Assembly: GCF_017581965.1 (NCBI RefSeq)
Contig: NZ_JAGEVF010000003.1
Coordinates: 186,001 to 250,000, forward strand
Reading direction: 5' to 3'
DNA: 64,000 nucleotides
Source of the DNA: Winogradskyella pelagia
GTDB taxonomy: Bacteria; Bacteroidota; Bacteroidia; Flavobacteriales; Flavobacteriaceae
In this document: positions 27,449 to 37,131 of the stretch, piece by piece
Layout of the letters: the number at the start of each line of letters is the position of its first letter
Numbering within the stretch: the stretch's first letter is position 1
The notes under the pieces: model-generated
What the model was told of the DNA's origin: nothing
What the model saw: the letters and a program-made list of their open reading frames with translations, nothing else
Databases searched by the model: none
Made by a program: the position numbers and the translations under genes

Positions 27449-29269
27449 ATGCATACGTTTAGAAATTGGCTTAGCTTAATTTTACTTTTCACAGGAATTG
27501 TTGCTCTTGCGCAAGAAAAAGAGGTCATTACAATAGAATATGCAGGTACAGGTTATACAGACCCTAATATCAAAGAAGGTGGTAAGGTTTTTCTAAGAGA
27601 CAAATCACAACAAGTTCATTTTATTCACAAAGGCGTAGACATGTGGTGCGATAAGGCCATTTATTATGAAGACCAAGATTTCATTGAGGCCTTTAGCAAT
27701 GTTTTAGTTAAGCAAGGAGACTCCATAAACATGGTTGCAAAATACGTGGAGTATAGTGGCATAACCCAATTAGCAATTGCAAGTGGAGACGTAGTTCTAA
27801 CAGAGCCGCAATCCGTATTGAGCACAGATACCCTATATTTTGATCGTGTTAAGCAACAAGCCTTTTATAAAACACGTGGTAAGGTAGTTAGAGATACGTC
27901 TGGCACAATAACAAGCCAGATAGGACGCTATTATTTAAATGCACGTAAATACCAATTTATACAAGACGTAGAATTGGTGAATCCAGATTATACATTAAAT
28001 ACAGAACGTCTTGATTTTTTTCCGGATACTGGTTATGCGTATCTTTTTGGTCCGTCCACTATTGTAGGCGAAGGCAGTAAGGTTTACACAGAACGAGGCT
28101 TTTACGATACAAATAACGATACTGGCCATTTTCAACGCAATGCTCGTGTAGACTATGACAATAGAACCGTAGAAGGTGACAGTATTTATTTTGATAGAAA
28201 TCGAAATTTTGCATCAGCAACTAATAACATTACCGTTACGGATACCATTAATAATAGTATAGTCAAAGGCCACTACGCCGAGGTATGGCGCAACCAAGAT
28301 TCGGTATTTATAACAAAACGTGCACTGGCAATTACCTTGCAAGAAAAAGACTCTGTTTATGTACATGCTGATACTTTAATGGTTACGGGAAAACAGGATA
28401 ACAGAATAACGCGCGCTTATTACAATGTAAGACTTTATAAAAGCGATTTAGCTGGTAAATCAGATTCTATACATATTAACCACAATACAGGACTAACCCA
28501 GATGATTAATCTAAGTCGATTTAGCTCATCTGATGCATTTGCCACCGCGCGAAAACCTGTTCTATGGAATATGGGAAATCAAATGACTGGCGACACTATT
28601 CATCTTATCTCAAACGTAAAGACGGAAAAGTTAGATTCGTTAAAGGTCTTTAACAATGCTTTTTTAGTAAGTAACGATAGTCTAAGTGAAGATGGCTACA
28701 ATCAAATTAAAGGCCAAAGACTTATCGGACTTTTTAGGGACAATGAACTTTACAACGTAGATATAATTAAGAATGCTGAAGTGATTTACTATTCTAGAAA
28801 TTCCGCAAATGAATTGGTAGGAATCAACAAATCTAAATCGGGCAGTATCAATATTCAAATAGAAGAACAGGAAATACAAGAAATCCGTCTAATTAATCAA
28901 ATTGATGGAGAACTTTACCCTGAATCCAAATTTCCTAGAAGTGGAAAACGTTTACGTGGATTTGATTGGCGAGGTGAAGAACAACCAAAGTCAGTAGAGG
29001 ACTTATTTATTGGCGACCCACCACTAGACTTGCCTAAAATAAGCGGTTTAAGAGATTATGTCCCTCCTGAGGAATTCATTGACGACGAGGTAAAAGAGCG
29101 AGTTGAAGCTGCTGGTAAAAGTGCACCAAATAAAGTTAACAAGGCTGCCAGAAATTTACCTAGCCCAGCCTCACCATCATCAACAAAGAAAAAACCTGCC
29201 TTTGCTCCTGTTTCGCAAACAAAAGAAAAGAAAAAGACAGATTCGCCAACAAAAACAAAAGATGAGTAA
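27449..29269 (+). CDS. OstA/LptA-like outer-membrane LPS-transport family protein
   Basis: A 606-residue exported protein; signal peptide MHTFRNWLSLILLFTGIVALAQ. The body is a long series of beta-strand repeats typical of OstA/LptA/LptD N-domains: DKAIYYEDQDFIEAFSNVLV, TLYFDRVKQQAFYKTRGKV, ADTLMVTGKQD, GDTIHL. The last ~80 residues are low-complexity, rich in Pro, Lys, Ser and Thr, and probably disordered. It could bridge LPS across the periplasm in the Lpt pathway; the long form is common in Bacteroidota. No LptD barrel is present in this gene. Confidence 0.82.
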   Translation: MHTFRNWLSLILLFTGIVALAQEKEVITIEYAGTGYTDPNIKEGGKVFLRDKSQQVHFIHKGVDMWCDKAIYYEDQDFIEAFSNVLVKQGDSINMVAKYVEYSGITQLAIASGDVVLTEPQSVLSTDTLYFDRVKQQAFYKTRGKVVRDTSGTITSQIGRYYLNARKYQFIQDVELVNPDYTLNTERLDFFPDTGYAYLFGPSTIVGEGSKVYTERGFYDTNNDTGHFQRNARVDYDNRTVEGDSIYFDRNRNFASATNNITVTDTINNSIVKGHYAEVWRNQDSVFITKRALAITLQEKDSVYVHADTLMVTGKQDNRITRAYYNVRLYKSDLAGKSDSIHINHNTGLTQMINLSRFSSSDAFATARKPVLWNMGNQMTGDTIHLISNVKTEKLDSLKVFNNAFLVSNDSLSEDGYNQIKGQRLIGLFRDNELYNVDIIKNAEVIYYSRNSANELVGINKSKSGSINIQIEEQEIQEIRLINQIDGELYPESKFPRSGKRLRGFDWRGEEQPKSVEDLFIGDPPLDLPKISGLRDYVPPEEFIDDEVKERVEAAGKSAPNKVNKAARNLPSPASPSSTKKKPAFAPVSQTKEKKKTDSPTKTKDE

Positions 29270-29277
29270 ATTTGAAG

Positions 29278-30453
29278 ATGGTTAACGACTTCTTCAAATA
29301 TCAGGCTCAAACTACAACGCATCCATTAGCCCTAGAGGTTAGTCATGCAAAAGGCTCTTACATTTACGACGTCTGCGGAAAATCATATCTAGATTTTGTG
29401 GCTGGTGTTTCTGCATGCAGCTTAGGTCATTGTCATCCTAAAGTAATAGCTGCAGTTAAGTCTCAGCTAGACAGTTATCTTCATGTGATGGTATATGGAG
29501 AGTTTATCCAAAAGCCCGCTGTAGAACTCGCCAAACTCCTGGCTAAAAATCTTCCCGAACCTTTAGATACAACGTATTTGGTTAATTCTGGAACAGAGGC
29601 TATTGAAGGTAGTATAAAGCTGGCAAGACGTTATACTGGCAGAACAGAAATTATAGCCGCCAAAAACGCGTATCATGGTAATACATTGGGGTCATTAAGC
29701 TTAATGGATTTCCAAGAACGCAAAAGACCATTTTTACCATTAATTCCAGATGTAAAACATATTGCTTTTAACTGTGAATGGTGCTTACGACAAATCACAG
29801 AAAAAACTGCAGCTGTAATTTTAGAAACAATCCAAGGTGGTGCAGGTTTCATTGAACCTATAAATGATTATCTAAGAAACGTACAAAAGCGCTGTAATGA
29901 AGTAGGCGCCTTATTAATTCTTGACGAAATACAACCAGGAATAGGTAGAACTGGTAAACTTTTTGGATTTCAAAATTACAATTGTATTCCAGATATTGTT
30001 GTTACAGGAAAAGGCCTTGGCGGTGGATTACCTATAGGTGCGTTTACAGCCTCCAATCTTTTAATGTCTCAATTAAGTGAGAATCCCAAATTAGGTCATA
30101 TCACTACCTTTGGTGGTAATCCTGTGATAGCAGCGGCCGCACTTGCAACACTTAAAGAAATCACTGAGTCTGATTTAATGCAGCAGACTTTAGAAAAGGA
30201 GAAACTTATACGCTCTCATTTAAAACATAAACATATAAAAACTATAAGAGGTAAAGGTTTAATGCTAGCCGCAATAACGGAACATCCAGAAATAACGGAT
30301 AAACTTATTCTTGAGGCTAAAGCACGAGGTCTCATATTATTTTGGTTACTTTTTGAACCTAAGGCAATAAGAATTACCCCTCCACTGACCATTTCTAACG
30401 AAGAAATTATTGAAGGATGTAAAATAATCTGTTCAATTCTAGATGAAATTTGA
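29278..30453 (+). CDS. Class III aminotransferase (acetylornithine/aspartate aminotransferase family)
   Basis: About 391 residues from the ATG at 29278; an in-frame TTG at 29272 is two codons upstream. PLP-dependent fold-type I enzyme. Seen: ILDEIQPGIGRTG with the PLP-ring Asp, DIVVTGKGLGGGLPIGAF with Schiff-base Lys near 245, NSGTEAIEGSIKLARRYTGR, and AYHGNTLGSLSL. Family members act on ornithine, lysine, 4-aminobutyrate or similar omega-amines; the substrate is not determined here. It begins eight bases after the OstA-like gene, but a functional link is not evident. Confidence 0.88.
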   Translation: MVNDFFKYQAQTTTHPLALEVSHAKGSYIYDVCGKSYLDFVAGVSACSLGHCHPKVIAAVKSQLDSYLHVMVYGEFIQKPAVELAKLLAKNLPEPLDTTYLVNSGTEAIEGSIKLARRYTGRTEIIAAKNAYHGNTLGSLSLMDFQERKRPFLPLIPDVKHIAFNCEWCLRQITEKTAAVILETIQGGAGFIEPINDYLRNVQKRCNEVGALLILDEIQPGIGRTGKLFGFQNYNCIPDIVVTGKGLGGGLPIGAFTASNLLMSQLSENPKLGHITTFGGNPVIAAAALATLKEITESDLMQQTLEKEKLIRSHLKHKHIKTIRGKGLMLAAITEHPEITDKLILEAKARGLILFWLLFEPKAIRITPPLTISNEEIIEGCKIICSILDEI

Positions 30454-30612
30454 TTCACTATTCCAATCCCAAACTATTGACGTACAGTAAATAAGCACCA
30501 TAATATTGTAGTCTCAAATAGTGTTAATTATTTTGTTAAAAACAATCGCCAAAGTCATTTGATATAGCTAAGTATACCCCTAATTTTAGTTCAGTGAATT
30601 ATTAAACCGCCT

Positions 30613-32019
30613 ATGCAATATAGTCACGAAGACGAAAACCTTTCTCTCACCCGATTTGAATCCATGTTAAAAACGAACGATATCCTGTTCTTTGATTCAA
30701 ACGAATTTGAAAACATCATACATCATTATTTAGAAAACGGAAAAATTGCTCTAGCCAAGCGTGCTATAAAACTTGGACAAGAGCAGCACCCTTCCTCTAT
30801 TAATTTAAGTTTGTTTCAAGTAGAAATATTGGTGATTGAAAATAAATTTGTAGAAGCTGATGAAATTTTGGAAAAGCTTCATCAATTGGAGCCGAATAAT
30901 GAAGAAGTATTCATTCAAAAAGCCAATGTCTTATCCAAGCAAGACCTACACCAAAAAGCAATTCACACATTGCTGCACGCTATTGATTTATCTAGTACTC
31001 CAGAAGACAATTCAGATTTGTATGCCCTTGTAGGCATGGAGTTTTTATTTCTTGATGATTTTCAAAATGCCATTATATATTTCAAAAAATGTATTGAAAC
31101 TGACATGACTGACTATGGCGCATTACACAATATCGTGTATTGCTATGATTTTTTAAACAAGAACTCGGAGGCCATAGAATATCTCAACTGGTTTATAGAC
31201 TCTAATCCTTATTGTGAAGTAGCATGGCATCAATTAGGACGACAATATTTTGCAATAAAAGACTACGAAAAAGCAAATGCTGCTTTTGATTTTGCCATAA
31301 TATCAGATGATACTTTTGTAGGTGCTTATATAGAAAAAGGTAAAGTTCTTGAAAAACTGAAACTTTACCATCAAGCTATTGAGAACTATAAAATTACACT
31401 TGCATTAGATGAGCCCACCTCTTTCGCTTTATTGAGAATAGGCCACTGCTACGAGAAACTTGGAAATGATGACCTTGCTGTTCAGTTTTTCAAAAAAACT
31501 ATCGATGATGATGCGCTGTTAGATAAAGGCTGGCTTGCAATTACCAAGTTTTACATGAAACGTCTAAATTACCAAAAGGCACTCTACTATATTAAAAGTG
31601 CTGTAAATATTGATGGTGATAACGTTTTATATTGGAAACTCTACGCTACAATAAACAAACGACTTAACTTTTTAGAAGAAGCCGAACATGGCTACAAACG
31701 GTCTTTAGAACTTGGCAATTACGAATTAGACACTTGGTTAGAACGTTCCGATATACTTATCTCATTAGGTGAATATGAGATTGCTTTAAAAAATCTCAAA
31801 GAAGCACTTGAGTTTTACCCTGAAAATGCTGAGATTGAATACCGTTTAGCAGGTTTACATTTTAAAGTATCAGAAGAGTCTAAAGGTCGTTTTCATCTTA
31901 AAAACGCACTTTTCTTAAATTCTGAATATAGCTTTATTATTTCCGAATTATTTCCAAATGTAGAGCAAATGCCAATAGTAAAAGCTATTATTTTAGAGTC
32001 TAAAAAAGCTTCCAACTAA
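30613..32019 (+). CDS. Tetratricopeptide repeat protein
   Basis: A 468-residue protein with no signal peptide or membrane helix, made almost wholly of TPR units from ~60 to 450: for example VEADEILEKLHQLEPNNEE, AWHQLGRQYFAIKDYEKANA, LLRIGHCYEKLGNDDLAV, WLERSDILISLGEYEIALKN. It presumably scaffolds protein contacts in the cytosol. Its own upstream region (30454-30612) shows no clear promoter box. The following DUF368 gene starts 37 bases after its stop and may be co-transcribed. Confidence 0.85.
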   Translation: MQYSHEDENLSLTRFESMLKTNDILFFDSNEFENIIHHYLENGKIALAKRAIKLGQEQHPSSINLSLFQVEILVIENKFVEADEILEKLHQLEPNNEEVFIQKANVLSKQDLHQKAIHTLLHAIDLSSTPEDNSDLYALVGMEFLFLDDFQNAIIYFKKCIETDMTDYGALHNIVYCYDFLNKNSEAIEYLNWFIDSNPYCEVAWHQLGRQYFAIKDYEKANAAFDFAIISDDTFVGAYIEKGKVLEKLKLYHQAIENYKITLALDEPTSFALLRIGHCYEKLGNDDLAVQFFKKTIDDDALLDKGWLAITKFYMKRLNYQKALYYIKSAVNIDGDNVLYWKLYATINKRLNFLEEAEHGYKRSLELGNYELDTWLERSDILISLGEYEIALKNLKEALEFYPENAEIEYRLAGLHFKVSEESKGRFHLKNALFLNSEYSFIISELFPNVEQMPIVKAIILESKKASN

Positions 32020-32056
32020 AAAATCCATACCTTAGCCTTTCTATTAAAAATTTGAA

Positions 32057-33025
32057 ATGCAAAGACGTGTTTTAGATTACCTTATCATAACGTTCAAAGG
32101 TATCGCTATGGGAGCTGCAGATGTTGTTCCTGGAGTTTCTGGAGGCACAATAGCCTTTATTTCAGGAATATATGAAGAGCTTATAGAAAGCATTGATAAC
32201 ATTAGTCTAAATGTTTTTAAAGTATGGAAAACGGACGGATTCCTATCAGCTTGGCGTTCTATAAATGGAAATTTCCTTTTGGCCTTGTTCTCAGGTATTG
32301 CGGTTAGCATCTTATCCCTTGCAAAGCTCATTAAGTGGTTACTTCATAACGAACCTATACTCTTATGGTCCTTCTTTTTTGGGCTTGTCTTAGCGAGTAT
32401 TTTATATATCGCAAAGCAAATAGAACGCTGGAATTTAGCAGTAATAATTGCAATTGTCATAACGTCTATCACATCTTATTACATTACCCTTGCAGAACCT
32501 TTCGCCTCACCTGACAGCTACTTATATCTCATGTTTTGCGGATTTATAGCTATCATAGCCATGATACTTCCTGGTGTATCCGGAGCATTTATTCTATTGA
32601 TATTAGGTGCGTATCAAACAGCAATAGATACCATAAATAATTTAGTAGAAGGTCTTACCACTGGAAATCTCGACTTATTCAAAGACGCCTTTATAAAATT
32701 TGCATTATTAGGTTTAGGTGCAGTCGTTGGCCTCAAGGTCTTCTCAAAAGCTCTAAACTGGATGTTTAAGCACAAAAAAAACCTTACACTGGCTATATTA
32801 ACCGGCTTCATGATAGGTTCTCTTAATAAAATATGGCCTTGGAAAGAAGTGCTAAAAACTAGAATTAACTCTAAGGGTGAGGAGGTAACATTATTAGATA
32901 AAAGCATTCTTCCCTCATTATACGATGGAGATAATCAAATTATGTCAGCACTTGTTTTAATTGTTATTGGATTCGCTACTATTCTTATTTTAGAATATTT
33001 AGGTAAAGAAAAAAACAATCCTTAA
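32057..33025 (+). CDS. DUF368 family membrane protein, polyprenyl-phosphate translocase homologue (copy 1)
   Basis: A 322-residue protein with about eight hydrophobic segments. It carries the family signature twice, as an inverted-repeat transporter would: GAADVVPGVSGGTIAF (19-34) and AMILPGVSGAFILL in the second half. Characterised DUF368 proteins (PopT) are implicated in returning undecaprenyl phosphate across the inner membrane for glycan synthesis; that role is inferred here. A TACCTTAG box at 32028-32035 is a weak promoter candidate. A diverged second copy follows 18 bases downstream. Confidence 0.88.
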   Translation: MQRRVLDYLIITFKGIAMGAADVVPGVSGGTIAFISGIYEELIESIDNISLNVFKVWKTDGFLSAWRSINGNFLLALFSGIAVSILSLAKLIKWLLHNEPILLWSFFFGLVLASILYIAKQIERWNLAVIIAIVITSITSYYITLAEPFASPDSYLYLMFCGFIAIIAMILPGVSGAFILLILGAYQTAIDTINNLVEGLTTGNLDLFKDAFIKFALLGLGAVVGLKVFSKALNWMFKHKKNLTLAILTGFMIGSLNKIWPWKEVLKTRINSKGEEVTLLDKSILPSLYDGDNQIMSALVLIVIGFATILILEYLGKEKNNP

Positions 33026-33043
33026 AAGAAACTATTAAATTAA

Positions 33044-34063
33044 GTGGAAAGCACTAGAAGTCTTAAAGATCGCATTTTCCTTATTATTAAAGGTCTAGCT
33101 ATGGGAGCTGCAAATAAGGTTCCGGGAGTTTCTGGTGGTGTTGTTGCTTTCGTCGCAGGGTTTTACGAGGAGTTTATTTATTCACTTCAAAGAATTAACA
33201 AAACAGCTTTTAAATTACTTTTCAATGGCAGATTTAAAAGCTTCTATAGATATATCAATGGCAAGTTTTTAATGTTGCTGTTCTCCGGAATGATTATAAG
33301 TTATTTCAGTGTATCTAAAATCCTAGATTATTTAATAATCAATTACGAGCTTTATGTTTGGAGCACATTTTTTGGAATGATTTTAGGCTCCATCTATTAC
33401 ATTAATAAAGACTTTGGCGACTGGAATACTAAAACAATTTTGGCATTGATAATTGGAGCTGCCGTCGGACTCAGTATTAGCTTTTTAGATCCCGCAACAG
33501 AAAACGATAATTTAATTTTTGTTTTTTTCTGTGGCATTATAAGCGTCTCAGGCATGACCTTGCCAGGCTTCTCTGGCTCGTTCATCCTTATACTATTAGG
33601 CAATTATGTCTTATTATTAGTAGATTCTGTCAATGCACTTTACGACACCTTATTTGATGTTGCCAGTGGCAACTTTGAATTTATCCAAAACGAAGTGAGA
33701 ATACGATTGCTAAAGGTATTGGCTGTTTTCACTATTGGTTCAGTTACAGGTTTAGTTACCTTTTCACATATCTTAAATTACATTCTACACCACTATAAAA
33801 ATATAACATTGGCTACTATTGTTGGATTTATAATTGGATCTTTAGGTGTTGTGTGGCCTTGGAAAAAGACTATTTACAAAATAGATACTAATGGCGAATT
33901 AATTTTAGATTCTACTGGAAAACAGATTATTGCAAATTATGAACGCTATTTGCCCGAGTTTAACACAGAAACTTACCTTGCTATTGCTTATATTGTCTTA
34001 GGAATATTAATTGTACTTAGTTTAGAGTGGTATGGCGAGCGCACAAGAAAAATCAAATCATAA
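33044..34063 (+). CDS. DUF368 family membrane protein, polyprenyl-phosphate translocase homologue (copy 2)
   Basis: A 339-residue paralogue of the preceding gene, also with about eight hydrophobic segments. The signatures read GAANKVPGVSGGVVAF and GMTLPGFSGSFILI, so the family Asp in GAAD (D22 of copy 1) is Asn here. The start is GTG at 33044; no earlier or nearby ATG precedes the signature. The two proteins may form a pair or serve different carriers. The aroE start lies inside this gene (32-base overlap), so the block DUF368-DUF368-aroE is likely an operon. Confidence 0.85.
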   Translation: MESTRSLKDRIFLIIKGLAMGAANKVPGVSGGVVAFVAGFYEEFIYSLQRINKTAFKLLFNGRFKSFYRYINGKFLMLLFSGMIISYFSVSKILDYLIINYELYVWSTFFGMILGSIYYINKDFGDWNTKTILALIIGAAVGLSISFLDPATENDNLIFVFFCGIISVSGMTLPGFSGSFILILLGNYVLLLVDSVNALYDTLFDVASGNFEFIQNEVRIRLLKVLAVFTIGSVTGLVTFSHILNYILHHYKNITLATIVGFIIGSLGVVWPWKKTIYKIDTNGELILDSTGKQIIANYERYLPEFNTETYLAIAYIVLGILIVLSLEWYGERTRKIKS

Positions 34064-34793
34064 ATTTGGACTTGTAGGTAAGGACATTGATTACTCTTTT
34101 TCACGAAATTACTTTTCAGAAAAGTTTAAATCTCAAGACTTACCGCACAGCTATGTGAATTTTGATATTGATAATATTGATAAATTAGATGACATTATCA
34201 AAAATAGTCCTGATTTAAAAGGCTTAAATGTTACCATACCTTATAAAGAAACTGTTATTCCCCTCCTAGATGGTCTGCATAAACGTGCCAAAAAAATTGG
34301 TGCAGTAAATACAATCAGAATTACGCGCTATCAAAAACTCATTGGGTATAATACGGATTTTTATGGCTTTAAAGAATCCCTAAAACCTCTTTTAGAAAAG
34401 CATCACAAACGCGCTTTAATTCTTGGTACCGGTGGAGCTTCCAAAGCCATAGCCTACGCACTTAAAAAACTCAAGATAGAATACGATTACGTGTCTAGAA
34501 ATGAAAAACCAGGCGTTAAGTTTTTATATTTAGATTTAACAGAAGCGATTATAAGTTCTTATCCCATCATAATTAATTGCACACCTATTGGCACGTATCC
34601 TAATGTTAATGAATGTCCGGATATCCCTTATGAAGCCATAACATCAAGACATATTTTATATGATCTTATATACAATCCAGAACAAACAAAATTTCTTAGC
34701 TGTGGTGATATTAAAGGTGCCAAAACTATCAATGGATTAGACATGTTAAAGCTTCAGGCAGAAAAATCTTGGGAGATTTGGCATAAGTCCTAA
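34032..34793 (+). CDS. aroE: Shikimate dehydrogenase
   Basis: A 253-residue cytosolic enzyme that reduces 3-dehydroshikimate to shikimate in the aromatic amino acid pathway. Seen: FGLVGKDIDYSFSRNYFSEK (substrate-binding S-x-S region reads SFS), LKGLNVTIPYKETVIPLLD with catalytic Lys, GYNTDFYGF with catalytic Asp, the nucleotide-binding GTGGASKAIAYALK, NCTPIGTYPN and NGLDMLKLQAEKSWEIW. The length is normal for the short form. It overlaps the upstream DUF368 gene by 32 bases in a different frame. Confidence 0.95.
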   Translation: MASAQEKSNHKFGLVGKDIDYSFSRNYFSEKFKSQDLPHSYVNFDIDNIDKLDDIIKNSPDLKGLNVTIPYKETVIPLLDGLHKRAKKIGAVNTIRITRYQKLIGYNTDFYGFKESLKPLLEKHHKRALILGTGGASKAIAYALKKLKIEYDYVSRNEKPGVKFLYLDLTEAIISSYPIIINCTPIGTYPNVNECPDIPYEAITSRHILYDLIYNPEQTKFLSCGDIKGAKTINGLDMLKLQAEKSWEIWHKS

Positions 34794-34816
34794 GTGGTAG
34801 CTAAGCCCTCATTTCC

Positions 34817-34847
34817 TTTGTAGTTCTTGTAGTTGTTAGTATCTTTA
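34817..34847 (+). promoter_or_regulatory. Promoter of the DUF349 gene
   Basis: TTTG (34817-34820), 19 bases, then TATCTTTA (34840-34847), one mismatch from TAnnTTTG. The ATG is 24 bases downstream at 34872. Spacing is ideal. Confidence 0.55.
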
Positions 34848-34871
34848 ACGTTCTAATAAAATTTTACAGAC

Positions 34872-36887
34872 ATGTCTGAGACTGATAACCTGCAAGATGC
34901 AGATGGAAAAAAAGAAACGATTTCTAAAAAGATTACACAAGAAACAAATCCAGTTTCAAAAACTGAGACTCAAGAATCCGTTGAGTTAGAAATTATAGCT
35001 GAGGCCGGCAGCAGTACTACTGAAAAAGTAGAGGAAACTGAGACAATGGAACCTTTAATCGAAGTAGAGCATGCCGCTAAAACTCAAGACGAGCATGTCG
35101 ACGAAATTGAAGCATCCAACGCAGAAGATGCTGAGGATGAGGCAAATGCTGAACGCCATGACGTTGAAGAGAAGGATTATCACTCTATGACCATGGATAA
35201 ACTTGTGACTGAATTTAACCGGTTGTTGAAGCATCATAAAGTACAGACCATATCAAAACAAGTCAATGAAATAAAGCGCGAATTCAATGAAAAATTCAAT
35301 GCTTTAATCGATGAGAAAAAAGAGGAATTTGTTGATAATGGTGGTAATGAAATTGACTTCTATTTTACAAATGACAACAAAAAACTCTTTAACCAATTAT
35401 ATAAAGACTACAAAAAAGGCATTAATACCTATTATAAAGAGCGAGAACAAAGCTTAAAAGAAAACTTAGAAAATAGGCTTGCAATCATCGAAGAAATAAA
35501 AGGCCTACTTAATGTCGAGGAAAATATAAATACAACGTACAAGCACTTTAAAGAACTGCAAGATAAGTGGCGCCATGCTGGGCCAATTCCCAGGGATAAA
35601 TACAACAATGCTTGGAATACCTATCATCATCACGTAGAACGCTTTTATGATTTCCTACATCTCAATAACGATTTGAGAGATATGGATTTTAAACACAATT
35701 ACGAGCAAAAGCTAAAAATCATTGAACGTGCAGAAGAATTAGCAGAAGACGATAATATAAATAGAGCGTTTAGAGAACTACAGGTATTACATAAACTTTG
35801 GAAAGAAGAGCTCGGACCAGTAGCCAAAGAACATCGCGATGAAATATGGGAACGCTTCAGCCATGCCACAAAAACAATACATGACAAACGCCAAGCTTAT
35901 TACGTTGATTTAGATAAAGCTTACGAAAAAAATCTTGAGCGCAAGAACGAGATTATTGCCCAAATAGAACAAATAGCTGAACCTCAAATAAACTCTCACA
36001 GCGCATGGCAAAAGAAAATAAAAGAAATTGAAGCGCTGCGCGAGGCCTTTTTTAACGCTGGTAAAGTACCTTTAAAAGTCAATGAAGTAACATGGGCAAG
36101 GTTTAAAAATGCGGTTAGGCAATTTAATCGTGGTAAAAATCAATTTTATAAAAGCTTAAAAAAAGAGCAATACGAAAACCTTCAAAAGAAGAAGGAACTT
36201 ATTAAAATAGCTGAAGAAAATAAGGAAAGTGATGATTTTGAAGTCGTTACACCACTTATGAAAAAAATCCAAAACGACTGGAAAAAAATTGGTCACGTAC
36301 CAAGAAGGGATAGCGACAAGGTTTGGAAACAATTTAAACAGGCTTGCAATCACTATTTTGACCGTATCCATAGCAAACGAAAAGAAGAAAACCAGCACTT
36401 ATATGACGCTTTTGACAAAAAGACCAAAATGCTAGACTCTTTAAAGACGTTAGAGCTTGGTGATGATCCAAAATCTAATATCAAAGTTTTAAAGGAAAAA
36501 ATTGCCGAATGGAAATCAATTGGTCATGTGCCTCAAAACAAACGTTATATTGATGGCAAGTTCTATAAGGCCATAGACAATGCCTTTGATAAACTTAAAA
36601 TGGACAAGTCTAAATTAGAGATGGTTAAATTTGAAAGTAAGCTTGAAAATCTAGCCAATAATTCTGAAGACACTAGGCTATTGGATAACGAACAAAATTT
36701 TATTAGGAAAAAGATTGGAGATGTTAAGTCAGAAATCAATCAATTAGAAAATAATCTATTGTTCTTTTCTAATGTAGATGACACTAATCCTCTAGTGCAA
36801 GATGTGCATAAAAATATAGATAAACATAAAGCAGAATTAGAAACTTGGAAAGTTAAATTATCGAAAATAAAAAGTATGTATTCTTAA
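34872..36887 (+). CDS. DUF349 repeat protein
   Basis: A 671-residue cytosolic protein. The first ~105 residues are acidic and of low complexity (Glu/Thr/Ala-rich), probably disordered. Residues ~180-610 hold about five DUF349 repeats, helical ~70-75-residue units with a conserved W and basic linker, for example DKWRHAGPIPRDKYNNAWNT, NDWKKIGHVPRRDSDKVWKQ and AEWKSIGHVPQNKRYI. The C-terminal ~60 residues are coiled coil. DUF349 proteins occur widely in Bacteroidota; function unknown, with a role in RNA or ribosome binding only speculative. Its terminator is 36916-36950. Confidence 0.85.
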   Translation: MSETDNLQDADGKKETISKKITQETNPVSKTETQESVELEIIAEAGSSTTEKVEETETMEPLIEVEHAAKTQDEHVDEIEASNAEDAEDEANAERHDVEEKDYHSMTMDKLVTEFNRLLKHHKVQTISKQVNEIKREFNEKFNALIDEKKEEFVDNGGNEIDFYFTNDNKKLFNQLYKDYKKGINTYYKEREQSLKENLENRLAIIEEIKGLLNVEENINTTYKHFKELQDKWRHAGPIPRDKYNNAWNTYHHHVERFYDFLHLNNDLRDMDFKHNYEQKLKIIERAEELAEDDNINRAFRELQVLHKLWKEELGPVAKEHRDEIWERFSHATKTIHDKRQAYYVDLDKAYEKNLERKNEIIAQIEQIAEPQINSHSAWQKKIKEIEALREAFFNAGKVPLKVNEVTWARFKNAVRQFNRGKNQFYKSLKKEQYENLQKKKELIKIAEENKESDDFEVVTPLMKKIQNDWKKIGHVPRRDSDKVWKQFKQACNHYFDRIHSKRKEENQHLYDAFDKKTKMLDSLKTLELGDDPKSNIKVLKEKIAEWKSIGHVPQNKRYIDGKFYKAIDNAFDKLKMDKSKLEMVKFESKLENLANNSEDTRLLDNEQNFIRKKIGDVKSEINQLENNLLFFSNVDDTNPLVQDVHKNIDKHKAELETWKVKLSKIKSMYS

Positions 36888-36915
36888 AATACCAACTCTT
36901 AAAATAAATAAAAAT

Positions 36916-36950
36916 CAAAACCCATCTGCTTTAAAACCAGATGGGTTTTG
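36916..36950 (+). terminator. Terminator of the DUF349 gene
   Basis: Perfect 13-bp stem: CAAAACCCATCTG (36916-36928) pairs with CAGATGGGTTTTG (36938-36950), loop of nine bases. The 3' arm ends in TTTT. It lies 28 bases after the stop codon. Confidence 0.82.
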
Positions 36951-37075
36951 CCCTAACTAAACTAAATTAACCTTAATTACAACCGCTTCTAATAATTAAG
37001 ATTTTCTACTAAGATTATAAAAACAATATTTGCCTTTATATTATAAGTACGTCTAGAAATAAATATTTGGATGTT

Positions 37076-37098
37076 AAAAAAACAACTTTGATAAAGTT
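37076..37098 (-). terminator. Possible weak terminator of the def-DUF5606-mazG operon
   Basis: On the minus strand a 6-bp AT-rich stem (AACTTT/AAAGTT, 37084-37098) is followed by G and seven T (37082-37076), 33 bases after the mazG stop. The short stem makes it uncertain. Confidence 0.4.
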
Positions 37099-37131
37099 TT
37101 AACAATTATTGACTTCTAAATCTGTTAAAAC

